Notes under the pieces: model-generated
What the model was told of the DNA's origin: nothing
Seen by the model: only the letters and a program-made list of their open reading frames with translations
Databases searched by the model: none
Translations under genes and position numbers: made by a program
Shown here: positions 1-8,546 of the stretch, piece by piece
Position numbering within the stretch: position 1 is the stretch's first letter
Layout: every line of letters starts with the position of its first letter
Origin: Tatumella morbirosei
GTDB lineage: Bacteria > Pseudomonadota > Gammaproteobacteria > Enterobacterales > Enterobacteriaceae
Length of the DNA: 64,000 bases
Direction of reading: 5' to 3'
NCBI RefSeq assembly: GCF_000757425.2
Contig: NZ_JPKR02000003.1
Location: forward strand, 620,001-684,000

Positions 1-73
1 GATACTGGCTGGCGGTAGCTGAAATTTCATCGGTGGCTACCACTTCGCCGGTTTGAAAGTCATTGGTCATCAT
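1..73 (-). CDS. N-terminus of an unidentified protein, third gene of the cyanophycin operon (partial)
   Basis: An open frame of 24 codons runs off the left edge. It begins MMTNDFQTGEVV. AGGAAA sits five bases upstream of the ATG at 73-71, which supports this start over an in-frame ATG at 85. It lies 105 bases downstream of the cyanophycinase stop on the same strand, so it is probably co-transcribed. I cannot recognise the family from so few residues. Cyanophycin loci in proteobacteria often carry a beta-aspartyl dipeptidase or a peptide transporter gene at such a position, but nothing visible here favours either. Confidence 0.55.
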   Translation of the reverse strand, partial: MMTNDFQTGEVVATDEISATASQY

Positions 74-178
74 TATTTCCTGCATTGTCGTACTGCGGCC
101 TGATTTCGCTGTCATGCAACGAAAACTGAGTAAAAATCTGCAAATCTGCAGCCATCTCTGGCGATAAACTGCCAGCGA

Positions 179-2389
179 TTAGCCATGTTTCTCGCGCAGA
201 CTTTCGATATCGAGTATTCCCTGACCACTGCCAGTAGGTTGATAACTGAGTTGTATCGGACCTCGTTTTGTATAACTGCTTCTGCCATCGTCCCCACAAT
301 CCTCGATAAGGTCTGCGGTTAGCCGACTGAGCATCTCATCAGCTTTCTCAACCGGCTGCTGACGCAACACGGTTCCGGTATTCAGATTAATAACATCTCC
401 CGGCAGCGCAAAGGTCAGTTTATTGCCACTGGCAATAAACTCATCCGCCTGCAGGGTAATCTGCGAGCGGTTAGTTTCTACCAGCACCACGCCTTTGGCC
501 CCAATCACCGTCAGTAACGAATTATCATGGCTGGTGATAAAACCACTGTCATCACAGATACCCAGCCCGTAATGTACCCCTTCTTCAGCACAGGCCACCA
601 CCAGACGACCCAGACGCCCGGCAGAAATCAGATTCTGGTCAACCACTCCCACGCCGAATAAGCCAAGTCCCTCCTGAATGACAAGACCACGGCGTCCCAT
701 ATCTGAGGCTATACCAAAGCGCATCGCTTCATAGGAACTGCCGCCGGCAATCATAAATCCTGACAAGGCTGCCGCCGCACCACTGACCGCAATAATAGTA
801 GCTCCGGCCGCATAAGCCTCCACCAGCGCCTGCAGAACAGGCGTCACTTCACCACGGTGTAATAAGGCTTCTGCCAGACGGATCTGATTTCCGCCTGTCA
901 GCAGAATGGTCTTCAGCGAAGCAATCTGCTCAACCAGTTCAGGGTCAAGACCGATCCGCTCGATATTGTCGATAGTGACCCGCAAATCCAGGCTGTCGAT
1001 ACCCTGTTCTTCCAGCCGTCTGACATAGCGTGACGCCTCGCTGCGTGGCTCAGACGACGCCGCCGCAATAATACCTACCGGGCCTGCACCAGCACAGGCA
1101 TTTAGTACTTCATCGAGCAAAGGTGATTCATAGGCCAACGGCGTAGATCCGAGCAGTATCAGCCGGGAATCGACCTGCGGTTCAATCCCATAATCACGCG
1201 CCAGTGCACGATAATGGCTGGCAGTGAGTTGTGAGGCATCTAACCGGAAATGATTCAGGCTGGCACGGTAACCGATGGCTGTCATCCGTAACTCATTATT
1301 TTTTATCGAGATCAGCGACTGAGAACTGTCCCCGACACGCTCAAACCCGACACTGGTGGCTTCCCCACGGTTGGGATCGACAGCGCTGGCACTGTCACTC
1401 TGGTAACTTGTCGGATCACCCAGCACCAGACGTGCCAGCAGGTCGTACAGGATATAGGCACCAAACACATTGCGCAGTGAGCGGGCCGGCGCACGGTAAG
1501 CTACATCCGCGTGCGAAACCGCGAATTTGGAAGGATGAGGCAGTGCCTGCAGTGTGTCGAGCAGCAACCGGTCACCGTTATCCAGATAGCTGAAGCGGAT
1601 ATTCTCTGCTGTACCGGCTGTGGTGTCATAACTGGCGTGCTGCATATCAATCACAAAAACGCCGTACTCCCCCACCACACTGGCTTCATTGCCCTGAATA
1701 AACAATGCGGTATTTTCGTCAACGCCAAAGCCGGTGGTTACACCGCTGTTCATCAGCGCAATCACCAGCCGGCCAAAGCGCCCGCGTTTAATAAAATGCT
1801 GATCAATAATACCCTGACTGAAAAAACCCAGCCCTTTGCCCAGTAACATACCCGGCTGGTCTTCGTGCGGAATAATCCCGTAGGTCACCGCTTCCAGTGA
1901 GGTGCCGCCGACAATCATGGTGTCAGACATCATCGCCGCTCCGGCACTGGAACCTGCCACCAGCCCTCCTGCGGCAAAAACTTCACGGATAGCCGCCAGT
2001 ACCGGACTCTCGTTACCGTCCGGTGCCAGGGCTTCGGTAATAAAGACCTGGTTACCCCCGGTGAAAAATACGCTGCCATATTCACGGATCAACGCCACAA
2101 TCTCCGGTGAATGTGCCGCCTCTGCCGCATGTTCCCCATACACCGGTGCCAGTACCACATCAAAGCCATGAGCTCTGAAAACAGCCAGCGTTTCTTCGCC
2201 GACCGCTTCAGGCTCGGAAGAGGCCGTGGGAAAAACCACAATCCGTCCACCACAAAAGCGATGCATCTGCTGATAAACGGCAGTGTTATCATCTTCCAGC
2301 CGGCCGCCGATGACCGCCAGTTTTGGTTTCTGATTATTTTCTGAAGTCACGCAATTAGTCATAAATATCTCATCAGACCGGTCAGTCAT
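179..2389 (-). CDS. cphB: Double-length cyanophycinase (two tandem peptidase S51-type domains, second one degenerate)
   Basis: Cyanophycinase hydrolyses the Arg-Asp polymer cyanophycin to beta-Asp-Arg dipeptides; the family enzyme is a serine exopeptidase of roughly 270 residues. This 736-residue protein has two copies. The first, about residues 22-290, has the motif TGGNQ (110-114), nucleophile Ser148 in GSSAGA, Glu166 in TSLEA and His198 in DQHF. The second, about residues 408-690, keeps TGGNQ (498-502), Ser536 and Glu554, but its nucleophile loop reads AVSGAAA and the histidine is Asn586 (DQNL). The second half therefore looks catalytically inactive. A linker of about 100 residues joins them. 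Its start overlaps the cphA stop by 8 bases, so translation is probably coupled. A second in-frame ATG (codon 10) is possible. Confidence 0.9.
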   Translation of the reverse strand: MTDRSDEIFMTNCVTSENNQKPKLAVIGGRLEDDNTAVYQQMHRFCGGRIVVFPTASSEPEAVGEETLAVFRAHGFDVVLAPVYGEHAAEAAHSPEIVALIREYGSVFFTGGNQVFITEALAPDGNESPVLAAIREVFAAGGLVAGSSAGAAMMSDTMIVGGTSLEAVTYGIIPHEDQPGMLLGKGLGFFSQGIIDQHFIKRGRFGRLVIALMNSGVTTGFGVDENTALFIQGNEASVVGEYGVFVIDMQHASYDTTAGTAENIRFSYLDNGDRLLLDTLQALPHPSKFAVSHADVAYRAPARSLRNVFGAYILYDLLARLVLGDPTSYQSDSASAVDPNRGEATSVGFERVGDSSQSLISIKNNELRMTAIGYRASLNHFRLDASQLTASHYRALARDYGIEPQVDSRLILLGSTPLAYESPLLDEVLNACAGAGPVGIIAAASSEPRSEASRYVRRLEEQGIDSLDLRVTIDNIERIGLDPELVEQIASLKTILLTGGNQIRLAEALLHRGEVTPVLQALVEAYAAGATIIAVSGAAAALSGFMIAGGSSYEAMRFGIASDMGRRGLVIQEGLGLFGVGVVDQNLISAGRLGRLVVACAEEGVHYGLGICDDSGFITSHDNSLLTVIGAKGVVLVETNRSQITLQADEFIASGNKLTFALPGDVINLNTGTVLRQQPVEKADEMLSRLTADLIEDCGDDGRSSYTKRGPIQLSYQPTGSGQGILDIESLREKHG

Positions 2390-5084
2390 TCGGTATTATT
2401 AGTACGCCACGTTCACCCTGAGTTATCTGATAACCCGCCGGGATATCGGTGGTCTGAACCGGTAAAACCTCCGGAGCGGCAGCAGGAAGTGCCTCACCAA
2501 AGGCTGGTTTAAAATTGATAATCTGTTTCCAGCAACGGGTGATATTTTCGCAGAAGAACAATACCAGATCATTACGGTTAGCCATTTTCAGTAGGGTGCT
2601 CAGCGCATCTACTTCCTGTTCAACAATCTGAATCGCCTCTTCTTTCACTCCCCTGTCCATCAGTGCTTGTTTCATCAGGCGTGGCATTTCGTCCGGCCCG
2701 CGGTCCCGCAGGTCATCATCTCTGTGGCAAATATAGCTGTCGAAGTGCCCTGCCACTTTCGCGGCAATGGCCGCAACATCTTCATCCCGACGATCCCCCG
2801 GGCAGGTCACCGCCACCAGCCGCCGCCCCTGCGGATTCAGACGTCCCACCAGTTCCACCATCGCGCCGATAGCCGCTTCATTATGACCATAATCGAGGAT
2901 CACCCGGAAGCCGTGGCCGTCAAACACATTCATCCGACCAGGAGACTGGAAAAAGGTATTATCGAAGGTCCGTAAGCCACTGCGAATCTGATCGAGGGTT
3001 TTCCCCAGCGCATAAGCCATTCCGGCGGCAAACATCGCGTTTTCAACGTTATGCAATGCTTTTCCTTCCAGAGTGGCAGGGATCAGATGAGTCCAGGTTA
3101 AGGGTATCTGCATTCCGTTATCATAAATAACGATCTGCTCGCCGTTTAGCCCCTGCTCCAGTACCACCGCCCGTTTACCCAGCCGGATGTGCTCACGAAC
3201 CAGCGTATGCTCAGGATTGCGCGTCACGTACATAATGTGTTTTGCCGGAGAATGAGCGGCCATCTTCAGGGTATATTCATTATCCGCGTTAAGCACCACG
3301 GTATCACGGGTGACTTCGGCGATAACCCGTTTCACTTTGGCCAGCTCATCCAGCGTATCCACACCTCCCAGCCCCAGATGGTCAGAGGTCACATTCAATA
3401 CTGCTCCTACATCACAGAACATATATCCCAGACCGGAACGGACAATCCCGCCACGGGCGGTTTCCAGCACGGCAATATCGACCGACGGGTCACGCAACAC
3501 CATTTTGGCCGATACCGGGCCGGTCATGTCTCCTTTGACCGTGACATTTCCGTCAATCAGCACCGCATCTGTCGACGTCTGACCGACCACATGACCGGCC
3601 ATTTTCAGGATATGGCTCAGCATGCGCGCACAGGTCGTCTTACCGTTGGTCCCGGTTAATGCTGCAATGGGCACCCGGCACTGGCTGCCGGCCGGAAACA
3701 GCATATCCATAATCTTGCCACCCACATCACGGGGCTTACCTTCGGAGGGGGAGATATGCATCCGCAGCCCCGGTCCGGCATTGATCTCACAAATCGCCCC
3801 CAGGGTCTCACGGTAGCTTTTGGTGATATCGGTGGTCAGAAAATCGACGGCACCTACGTCCAGTCCCACCGCGAGAATCGCCCGTTCAGCCATCAGTTTA
3901 TTGTCCGGGTGAATCACGTCCGTGACATCGACCGCCGTTCCGCCGGTGGAGATATTGGCGGTTTTCCGCAGGTAGACTTCCTCACCTGAAGGGGGAATGC
4001 TGTCGGCGGTATAGCCGTAGCTTTGCAGCAGTCTGATGGCCTGTTCATCCAGTTCCAGTCGGGTCAGGACATTCTCATGCCCGACACCGCGTCGCGGGTC
4101 CTGGTTAACCAGAGCAATCAGTTCACGAATTGTATGAATCCCGTCACCTGCCACATGGCCGGGAACTCGCCGGGCTGCCGCCACCAGTTCACCGTTAACG
4201 ACCAGCAGACGGTGATCATCACCACGGATCATACTCTCGACAATCACCGCACTGCCTTCCGGTTCAGCCAGCCCGTAGGCTTTTTTAACTGCCTGTTCAT
4301 CCGTCAGACTCACCGAGACGCCGCGGCCGTGATTGCCATCCAGCGGTTTCACTACCACCGGATAACCGATTCGGTTAGCGGCCGAAACCGCTTCATCTTC
4401 ATCGTAGACCACCCGCTGCTTTGGCACCGGAAGCCCCAAATCCCCCAGCAACTGGTTGCACATATTTTTGTCTGCGGCAATTTCGACAGCGATATGCGAG
4501 GTTTTACTGGTCAGCGCAGCTTCAATGCGTTTCTGATATTTCCCCTGACCGACCTGTATCAGGCTGGCATCATTCATCCGGTACCAGGGAATATCCCGCT
4601 CCTGAGCCGCTTTGACTAACTCCATGGCTGACGGACCGAGTGTCCGTTTGTCCGCGTATCGCAGATAGCGAGCGATGTGGTGACTCAAATCCACCGCCCG
4701 GACATCTGCTTCTGCCCGGGCCAGTGCCACCAGCATATCGCAGGCCACTTCACCGGCTTCCAGCCCGATGTCTTCGGTTTCATAACTGTACAGAACTTCG
4801 GCTTCATCGTCCGCCTGCGATGTTGAGGTGAAGGCAATGCCACCTTCCATCCCCGCCAGATGTTGTAATTTAAGCGCCAGCCGCGCAATTAACATGCCAG
4901 GTGCCTGCTCAACCGGATCGCTGCTCATCCCGGGAACTACCTGATCCAGCGCCTGATAAACCTCAGAGCCAAGGGTATTCAGTTTTTCGGCATAGTGCGG
5001 GTCGATATCCACCGTCAGGCGAATTAAAGGAGTCCTCGCAAAAGTATTGGGTCCAACAAATACTGACGTAGAAATAATATTCAT
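2382..5084 (-). CDS. cphA: Cyanophycin synthetase
   Basis: CphA polymerises aspartate and arginine into the storage polymer cyanophycin, using ATP. The protein (900 residues from this start) has the usual order: an N-terminal domain, an ATP-grasp domain with VVKPLDGNHGRGVSV near residue 245, and a Mur-ligase-like domain with the P-loop GTNGKTT near residue 476. Length and both nucleotide-binding motifs fit the family. An upstream ATG at 5102 adds six residues (MKKAIT), but the ATG at 5084 has AAGG eight bases upstream whereas 5102 has no clear ribosome binding site, so 5084 is preferred. It is the first gene of the operon and overlaps cphB by 8 bases. Confidence 0.95.
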   Translation of the reverse strand: MNIISTSVFVGPNTFARTPLIRLTVDIDPHYAEKLNTLGSEVYQALDQVVPGMSSDPVEQAPGMLIARLALKLQHLAGMEGGIAFTSTSQADDEAEVLYSYETEDIGLEAGEVACDMLVALARAEADVRAVDLSHHIARYLRYADKRTLGPSAMELVKAAQERDIPWYRMNDASLIQVGQGKYQKRIEAALTSKTSHIAVEIAADKNMCNQLLGDLGLPVPKQRVVYDEDEAVSAANRIGYPVVVKPLDGNHGRGVSVSLTDEQAVKKAYGLAEPEGSAVIVESMIRGDDHRLLVVNGELVAAARRVPGHVAGDGIHTIRELIALVNQDPRRGVGHENVLTRLELDEQAIRLLQSYGYTADSIPPSGEEVYLRKTANISTGGTAVDVTDVIHPDNKLMAERAILAVGLDVGAVDFLTTDITKSYRETLGAICEINAGPGLRMHISPSEGKPRDVGGKIMDMLFPAGSQCRVPIAALTGTNGKTTCARMLSHILKMAGHVVGQTSTDAVLIDGNVTVKGDMTGPVSAKMVLRDPSVDIAVLETARGGIVRSGLGYMFCDVGAVLNVTSDHLGLGGVDTLDELAKVKRVIAEVTRDTVVLNADNEYTLKMAAHSPAKHIMYVTRNPEHTLVREHIRLGKRAVVLEQGLNGEQIVIYDNGMQIPLTWTHLIPATLEGKALHNVENAMFAAGMAYALGKTLDQIRSGLRTFDNTFFQSPGRMNVFDGHGFRVILDYGHNEAAIGAMVELVGRLNPQGRRLVAVTCPGDRRDEDVAAIAAKVAGHFDSYICHRDDDLRDRGPDEMPRLMKQALMDRGVKEEAIQIVEQEVDALSTLLKMANRNDLVLFFCENITRCWKQIINFKPAFGEALPAAAPEVLPVQTTDIPAGYQITQGERGVLIIPND

Positions 5085-5420
5085 AGTAATCGCCTTCTTC
5101 ATGCTCTAAAAACCAGAAATAACACTGCTGCGTATCTGGTTCACGTCACTGTGTGAGATGAACATTGATAGGCGCTGCATACATGCAAATCATCAGAATT
5201 TATCTGACTGCCTTAACATACCGGGACGAACCGTGGCTCGTCGCTAACGGACGCAGCACACCACTGACTGACACGGCTAAAGCCCACAACGGAGGTTGAC
5301 GGCTGGTCTCTCGCTACCCTTTGCAAAAGTGAATACCGTCCCACATCTCCGTCATTGACTCCTGATAAAGGAGTTACCTCGTCATTACGCTATAAACCTA
5401 TGCACAGATCGGGCCAATAT
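5085..5420 (-). promoter_or_regulatory. Promoter-like pair and long, potentially structured 5' leader of cphA
   Basis: On the minus strand TTGGCC (5417-5412) and TATAGC (5394-5389) are separated by 17 bases, a plausible sigma-70 pair (4 of 6 matches each). Transcription from it would give a leader of almost 300 bases before cphA. The leader contains a hairpin ACTCC/GGAGT (5358-5374), a second hairpin GACGA/TCGTC (5225-5242), and a segment with GAGAGACC and CGTCAAC near 5290-5316 that has the look of a structured RNA. GACGA at the start of the transcript can also pair with the distal TCGTC. The layout suggests RNA-level control of cyanophycin synthesis. I cannot assign it to a known riboswitch class. 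Confidence 0.35.
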
Positions 5421-5714
5421 TCTGACCGTTTAGCGCAAATGACCATGCCGCGCTGACTGAGCGGTCAGAAAACACCCAAAATCGCGAATAGCACTGGTGG
5501 GACAAGGTGTCAGGGACAGATTACGTCTCAGGAACAGGCAAAGTATCAGGAACAGAATAGTGCAGAATAATGACTCTGCCAGTGCCCCCGATGAAAACAA
5601 ACCGGCGACGCTATAGGATAGATTTCGTAGGTTATTGCACTGCAATGGCAGGGGAAGAAATAAGCCCGACAAGATGCGGCAACAGAGCAATCAGCCAGCC
5701 AGACGGCTGAGAGT
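5421..5714. other. Non-coding stretch between cphA leader and the reductase terminator
   Basis: No convincing gene seen. A minus-strand open frame at 5430-5690 has no ribosome binding site, no recognisable domain and a composition that looks like chance translation. Confidence 0.5.
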
Positions 5715-5755
5715 TAAAAGCCACTGTCGATCCCTCACCGGAAGCGGCAGTGGCT
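5715..5755 (-). terminator. Rho-independent terminator of the flavin oxidoreductase gene
   Basis: Minus-strand stem AGCCACTG/CAGTGGCT (5755-5748 with 5726-5719) is followed by a run of Ts (the As at 5716-5719). It lies just after the stop at 5770. Confidence 0.65.
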
Positions 5756-5769
5756 GATACGTAGCGGAA

Positions 5770-6870
5770 CTATGAACGCCCTTTCAGGGAACCCCGGGCA
5801 TCGTGCGGTTCCGATCTCAGATACTGATTGGGTACGGTGACCTGTTCATGAAGTGCTGCTGCCGCATGCCATGGCCAGCGTGGGTCATAAAGTATGCCAC
5901 GGGCCAGAGCCACCAGGTCAGCATCGCCTTGTTGCAGAATATCTTCTGCCTGTTGCGGTTCGGTAATCAGTCCTACGGCAATCACAGGAATTTTCACTTT
6001 GCTGCGGATTGCCCGGGCAAATGGCACCTGATAACCCGGACCGACGGTAATCTTTTGCTGTGCGGACAATCCACCACTGGAGACATGTACAAAATCACAT
6101 CCCAAAGCTTCCAGAGCCTGACTGAAGACTTGCGACTGTTCAACATCCCAGCCACCATCCACCCAGTCGGTGGCAGAAATTCGGACCCCGACAGGCACAG
6201 AATCTGCGACGGCTTGTTTAATTGCACTAAAGACTTCCAGCGGAAAACGCATGCGATTTTCAAGCGTTCCACCATACTCGTCACTACGCTGATTACTCAA
6301 CGGCGACAGAAACTGATGCAACAAATAGCCATGCGCCGCATGCACTTCAATCAGATCTAAGCCTAAAGCGACAGCCCGACGTGCGCTGTCAGCAAATTTC
6401 TGTTTCACTGCCTGTAACTCAGCAGCACTCAGTGACACCGGAGGTAATCCGTCATCATGAAAGCCCACGGCTGAGGGTGCAACGGTTTCCCAGCCACCTT
6501 GCTGTACAGACAGCGGATGACCGCCCTGCCAGGGCGCACTGACACTGGCTTTTCTGCCGGCATGTCCCAGTTGAATACCGATACGAATTGGCGAAACTTC
6601 ACGAATCTGACGGATTACCACCTCCAGTGCAGACTGCGTTTTATCATCCCATAATCCTAAGTCCTGAGGTGAAATCCGGCCAATATCCTCAACCGCTGTC
6701 GCTTCAATAATCAGCAATCCGGCACCAGATAAAGCAAGATGTCCGAGATGAATAGTGTGCCAGTGGCCGGCGCATCCTTCCTTTGCGGAGTACTGACACA
6801 TTGGCGCAATCACAATACGGTTATCGAGGGCCAGTTGCCCCAGTTTCACAGGACTGAATAGTTGACTCAT
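5770..6870 (-). CDS. NADH:flavin oxidoreductase of the old yellow enzyme family (YqjM-like)
   Basis: A TIM-barrel FMN enzyme that reduces activated double bonds or nitro compounds with NAD(P)H. The 366-residue length matches the YqjM/xenobiotic-reductase branch. Visible signatures are APMCQYSA near residue 25 (the Cys that tunes the flavin in this branch), QLGHAGRKAS, the substrate-binding HAAHGYLLHQFLSP, and the FMN phosphate site VIAVGLI...ARG. The start at 6870 has GAGGTAATT directly before ATG; the longer open frame upstream is not supported. It is transcribed alone, with its own terminator at 5715-5755. The physiological substrate cannot be told from sequence. Confidence 0.9.
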   Translation of the reverse strand: MSQLFSPVKLGQLALDNRIVIAPMCQYSAKEGCAGHWHTIHLGHLALSGAGLLIIEATAVEDIGRISPQDLGLWDDKTQSALEVVIRQIREVSPIRIGIQLGHAGRKASVSAPWQGGHPLSVQQGGWETVAPSAVGFHDDGLPPVSLSAAELQAVKQKFADSARRAVALGLDLIEVHAAHGYLLHQFLSPLSNQRSDEYGGTLENRMRFPLEVFSAIKQAVADSVPVGVRISATDWVDGGWDVEQSQVFSQALEALGCDFVHVSSGGLSAQQKITVGPGYQVPFARAIRSKVKIPVIAVGLITEPQQAEDILQQGDADLVALARGILYDPRWPWHAAAALHEQVTVPNQYLRSEPHDARGSLKGRS

Positions 6871-7267
6871 AATTACCTCAATCGGTTTACTGTTAAACAT
6901 CGTCCTGAACAGACAATGTCTGATACAACAAACGGTTACTGGCGGCCTTCCGTCAACCACGATGAAGCGCTGGCTTCAGTAGCCGCATTTAATCTTACGC
7001 CCGCACAGAGAATCTTTCCTCTCTGTGTAAAGGTTTTTACGTGCTGGATGATAAGCACTTATTCACTCACCCATCCTCAAACTGATCTTTCAACGGGGCT
7101 GAGTGGCTACAAATACCGGATATTATGCTGCTAAGTTACGGTTCAGATGGCCGGGTTTTGCCCCCGTGGGGGCTGCGGCACCCTGTTACCCGCGACCATT
7201 GTAAGTCAGACACCGGATAACAGCCTCTCTGTACATGCTGTTTACCCGCTTAATGATGTCTTTCAAA
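6871..7267. other. Non-coding stretch between lacD terminator and flavin oxidoreductase
   Basis: No gene seen. It must contain the promoter of the reductase on the minus strand, but no strong pair stands out. A short GC-rich palindrome GCCCCCGTGGGGGC lies at 7160-7173. Confidence 0.5.
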
Positions 7268-7292
7268 AACAAAAAAACGGCCCGCAGGCCGT
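7268..7292 (-). terminator. Rho-independent terminator after the LacD-type aldolase
   Basis: Minus-strand hairpin ACGGCC-TGCG-GGCCGT (7292-7277) followed by TTTTTTTG. It lies 23 bases beyond the aldolase stop and closes the PTS/kinase/aldolase cluster. Confidence 0.85.
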
Positions 7293-7314
7293 CAAAGAGA
7301 AACATGAACCCTTT

Positions 7315-8301
7315 TCAGAGTTTATCAAGCCAGGAGCTGGCAGTTTGTTTCAGGGTTTCATTCAACTCCCGGATATTCACTTTACCATGCTCAAGTAACC
7401 ATTCAGTCGCTGCCTCCTCCCCCCGGGAAATAAACGGCTCGACCCCTTTAGCCCAGGTGGCGCGGCCACATAGCACTCCGTTAAAGGTGGATCCCGCTGC
7501 CCGCGCAAAATGCAGCGTCTGGCGAAACAGATCGGCACTGACTCCGGCACTCAGAAAAATAAAGGGTAAGTCTGTGGCTTCGGATTGCTGTCTGAAATAT
7601 TCAGCCGCCTGTTCACGGCTATAAACTGCCTCACCCGCGCCATTAAACCCCTCAACATATTGCATATTTACCGGCACTTCGACTTTAAGGACATCCACGG
7701 CATAACGGGGGTTGGAAAATTCGCGCATCATATCATTAACCTTGTGTGGTTTTATTCGTGCATATTCCACACTTCCGGAGTCGGATATATTGGCCTCATA
7801 AGAAACCAGCTCCAGGAAAAAAGGTAAATCTTCCGCCACACATTCAGCGCCCAGACGCTCAATAAAAGCATGCTTTTGATCGTTAATTTCAGCCGACTCA
7901 TCAATATCATAGTAAAGCAGGAATTTAACCGCATCGGCTCCCGCTTCTTTGAGTCTTTTTGCTGACCAGACATTCAGTAAATCGGGTAACCGCCCAGGCT
8001 GGCTGGCATCGTATCCTGTTTTCTCATAGGCCAGCAGCAACCCGGCATTCTGCGCGCGGGCCTGAGCGGCCGGCAAACCATACTCAGGGTCAAGCAGGAT
8101 AGAGGTCGCGAAAGGCGTCAGATTTTTCGACACCAGTGTTTTAAAGGTAATAATATCCTGTGCGTCCGCCCCCTGAGGTTTATAGGATTTAATCATTTTC
8201 TTTAATGCACCTCGTTGATCAATGGCCAGAGCTGCTATAATCCCGTCATTATCTGACAGTCTTAATATCGCCTGTTTTTTATTTTCAGTCAGCTTAATCA
8301 T
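7315..8301 (-). CDS. lacD: Tagatose 1,6-bisphosphate aldolase, LacD type
   Basis: LacD is a class I (Schiff-base) aldolase that splits tagatose 1,6-bisphosphate into dihydroxyacetone phosphate and glyceraldehyde 3-phosphate. The 328-residue protein has the family start ([14 protein letters not shown]), [19 protein letters not shown] with the likely Schiff-base lysine, KVEVPVN and [13 protein letters not shown]. It is the last gene of the minus-strand sugar cluster, 245 bases after the PTS gene and before a strong terminator. LacD is best known from Gram-positive bacteria; most enteric tagatose or galactitol pathways use the class II GatY/KbaY aldolases, so its use here is notable. Confidence 0.9.
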   Translation of the reverse strand: MIKLTENKKQAILRLSDNDGIIAALAIDQRGALKKMIKSYKPQGADAQDIITFKTLVSKNLTPFATSILLDPEYGLPAAQARAQNAGLLLAYEKTGYDASQPGRLPDLLNVWSAKRLKEAGADAVKFLLYYDIDESAEINDQKHAFIERLGAECVAEDLPFFLELVSYEANISDSGSVEYARIKPHKVNDMMREFSNPRYAVDVLKVEVPVNMQYVEGFNGAGEAVYSREQAAEYFRQQSEATDLPFIFLSAGVSADLFRQTLHFARAAGSTFNGVLCGRATWAKGVEPFISRGEEAATEWLLEHGKVNIRELNETLKQTASSWLDKL

Positions 8302-8546
8302 ATTTCACCTATTAAGAAATAATAATAAATGACAGCGCGCGGCAGATTACCCATCCGTAACCGGACGAAACCCTTTATTAATTAATTTTTATTTATTTTA
8401 ACCCGCAGATTTATGGCACTCACAAACCCACCGGATATAAAAAACATCCAAAGAGATAAAATAAATATAAAAGTCGCGAACTGTCAGTCAGATAATTAAA
8501 TTTTCAGTTTTTCTTTATTTCCACCCCTGGTGGAGGCAGATTTTCT

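Noticed and set aside
5225..5400. Resemblance of the cphA leader to Mg2+ (M-box) or Mn2+ (yybP-ykoY) riboswitches
   Set aside because: Only short fragments match from memory (for example GAGAGACC, CGTCAAC); the full conserved cores are not present, so no class was assigned.
5430..5690. 86-residue minus-strand open frame upstream of cphA
   Set aside because: No ribosome binding site, low-complexity Leu/Cys-rich translation and no domain; overlaps the terminator side of the region. Judged to be chance.
7160..7173. GCCCCCGTGGGGGC palindrome
   Set aside because: Two-base loop and no T-run; position does not match the end of any gene. Not called a terminator or operator.
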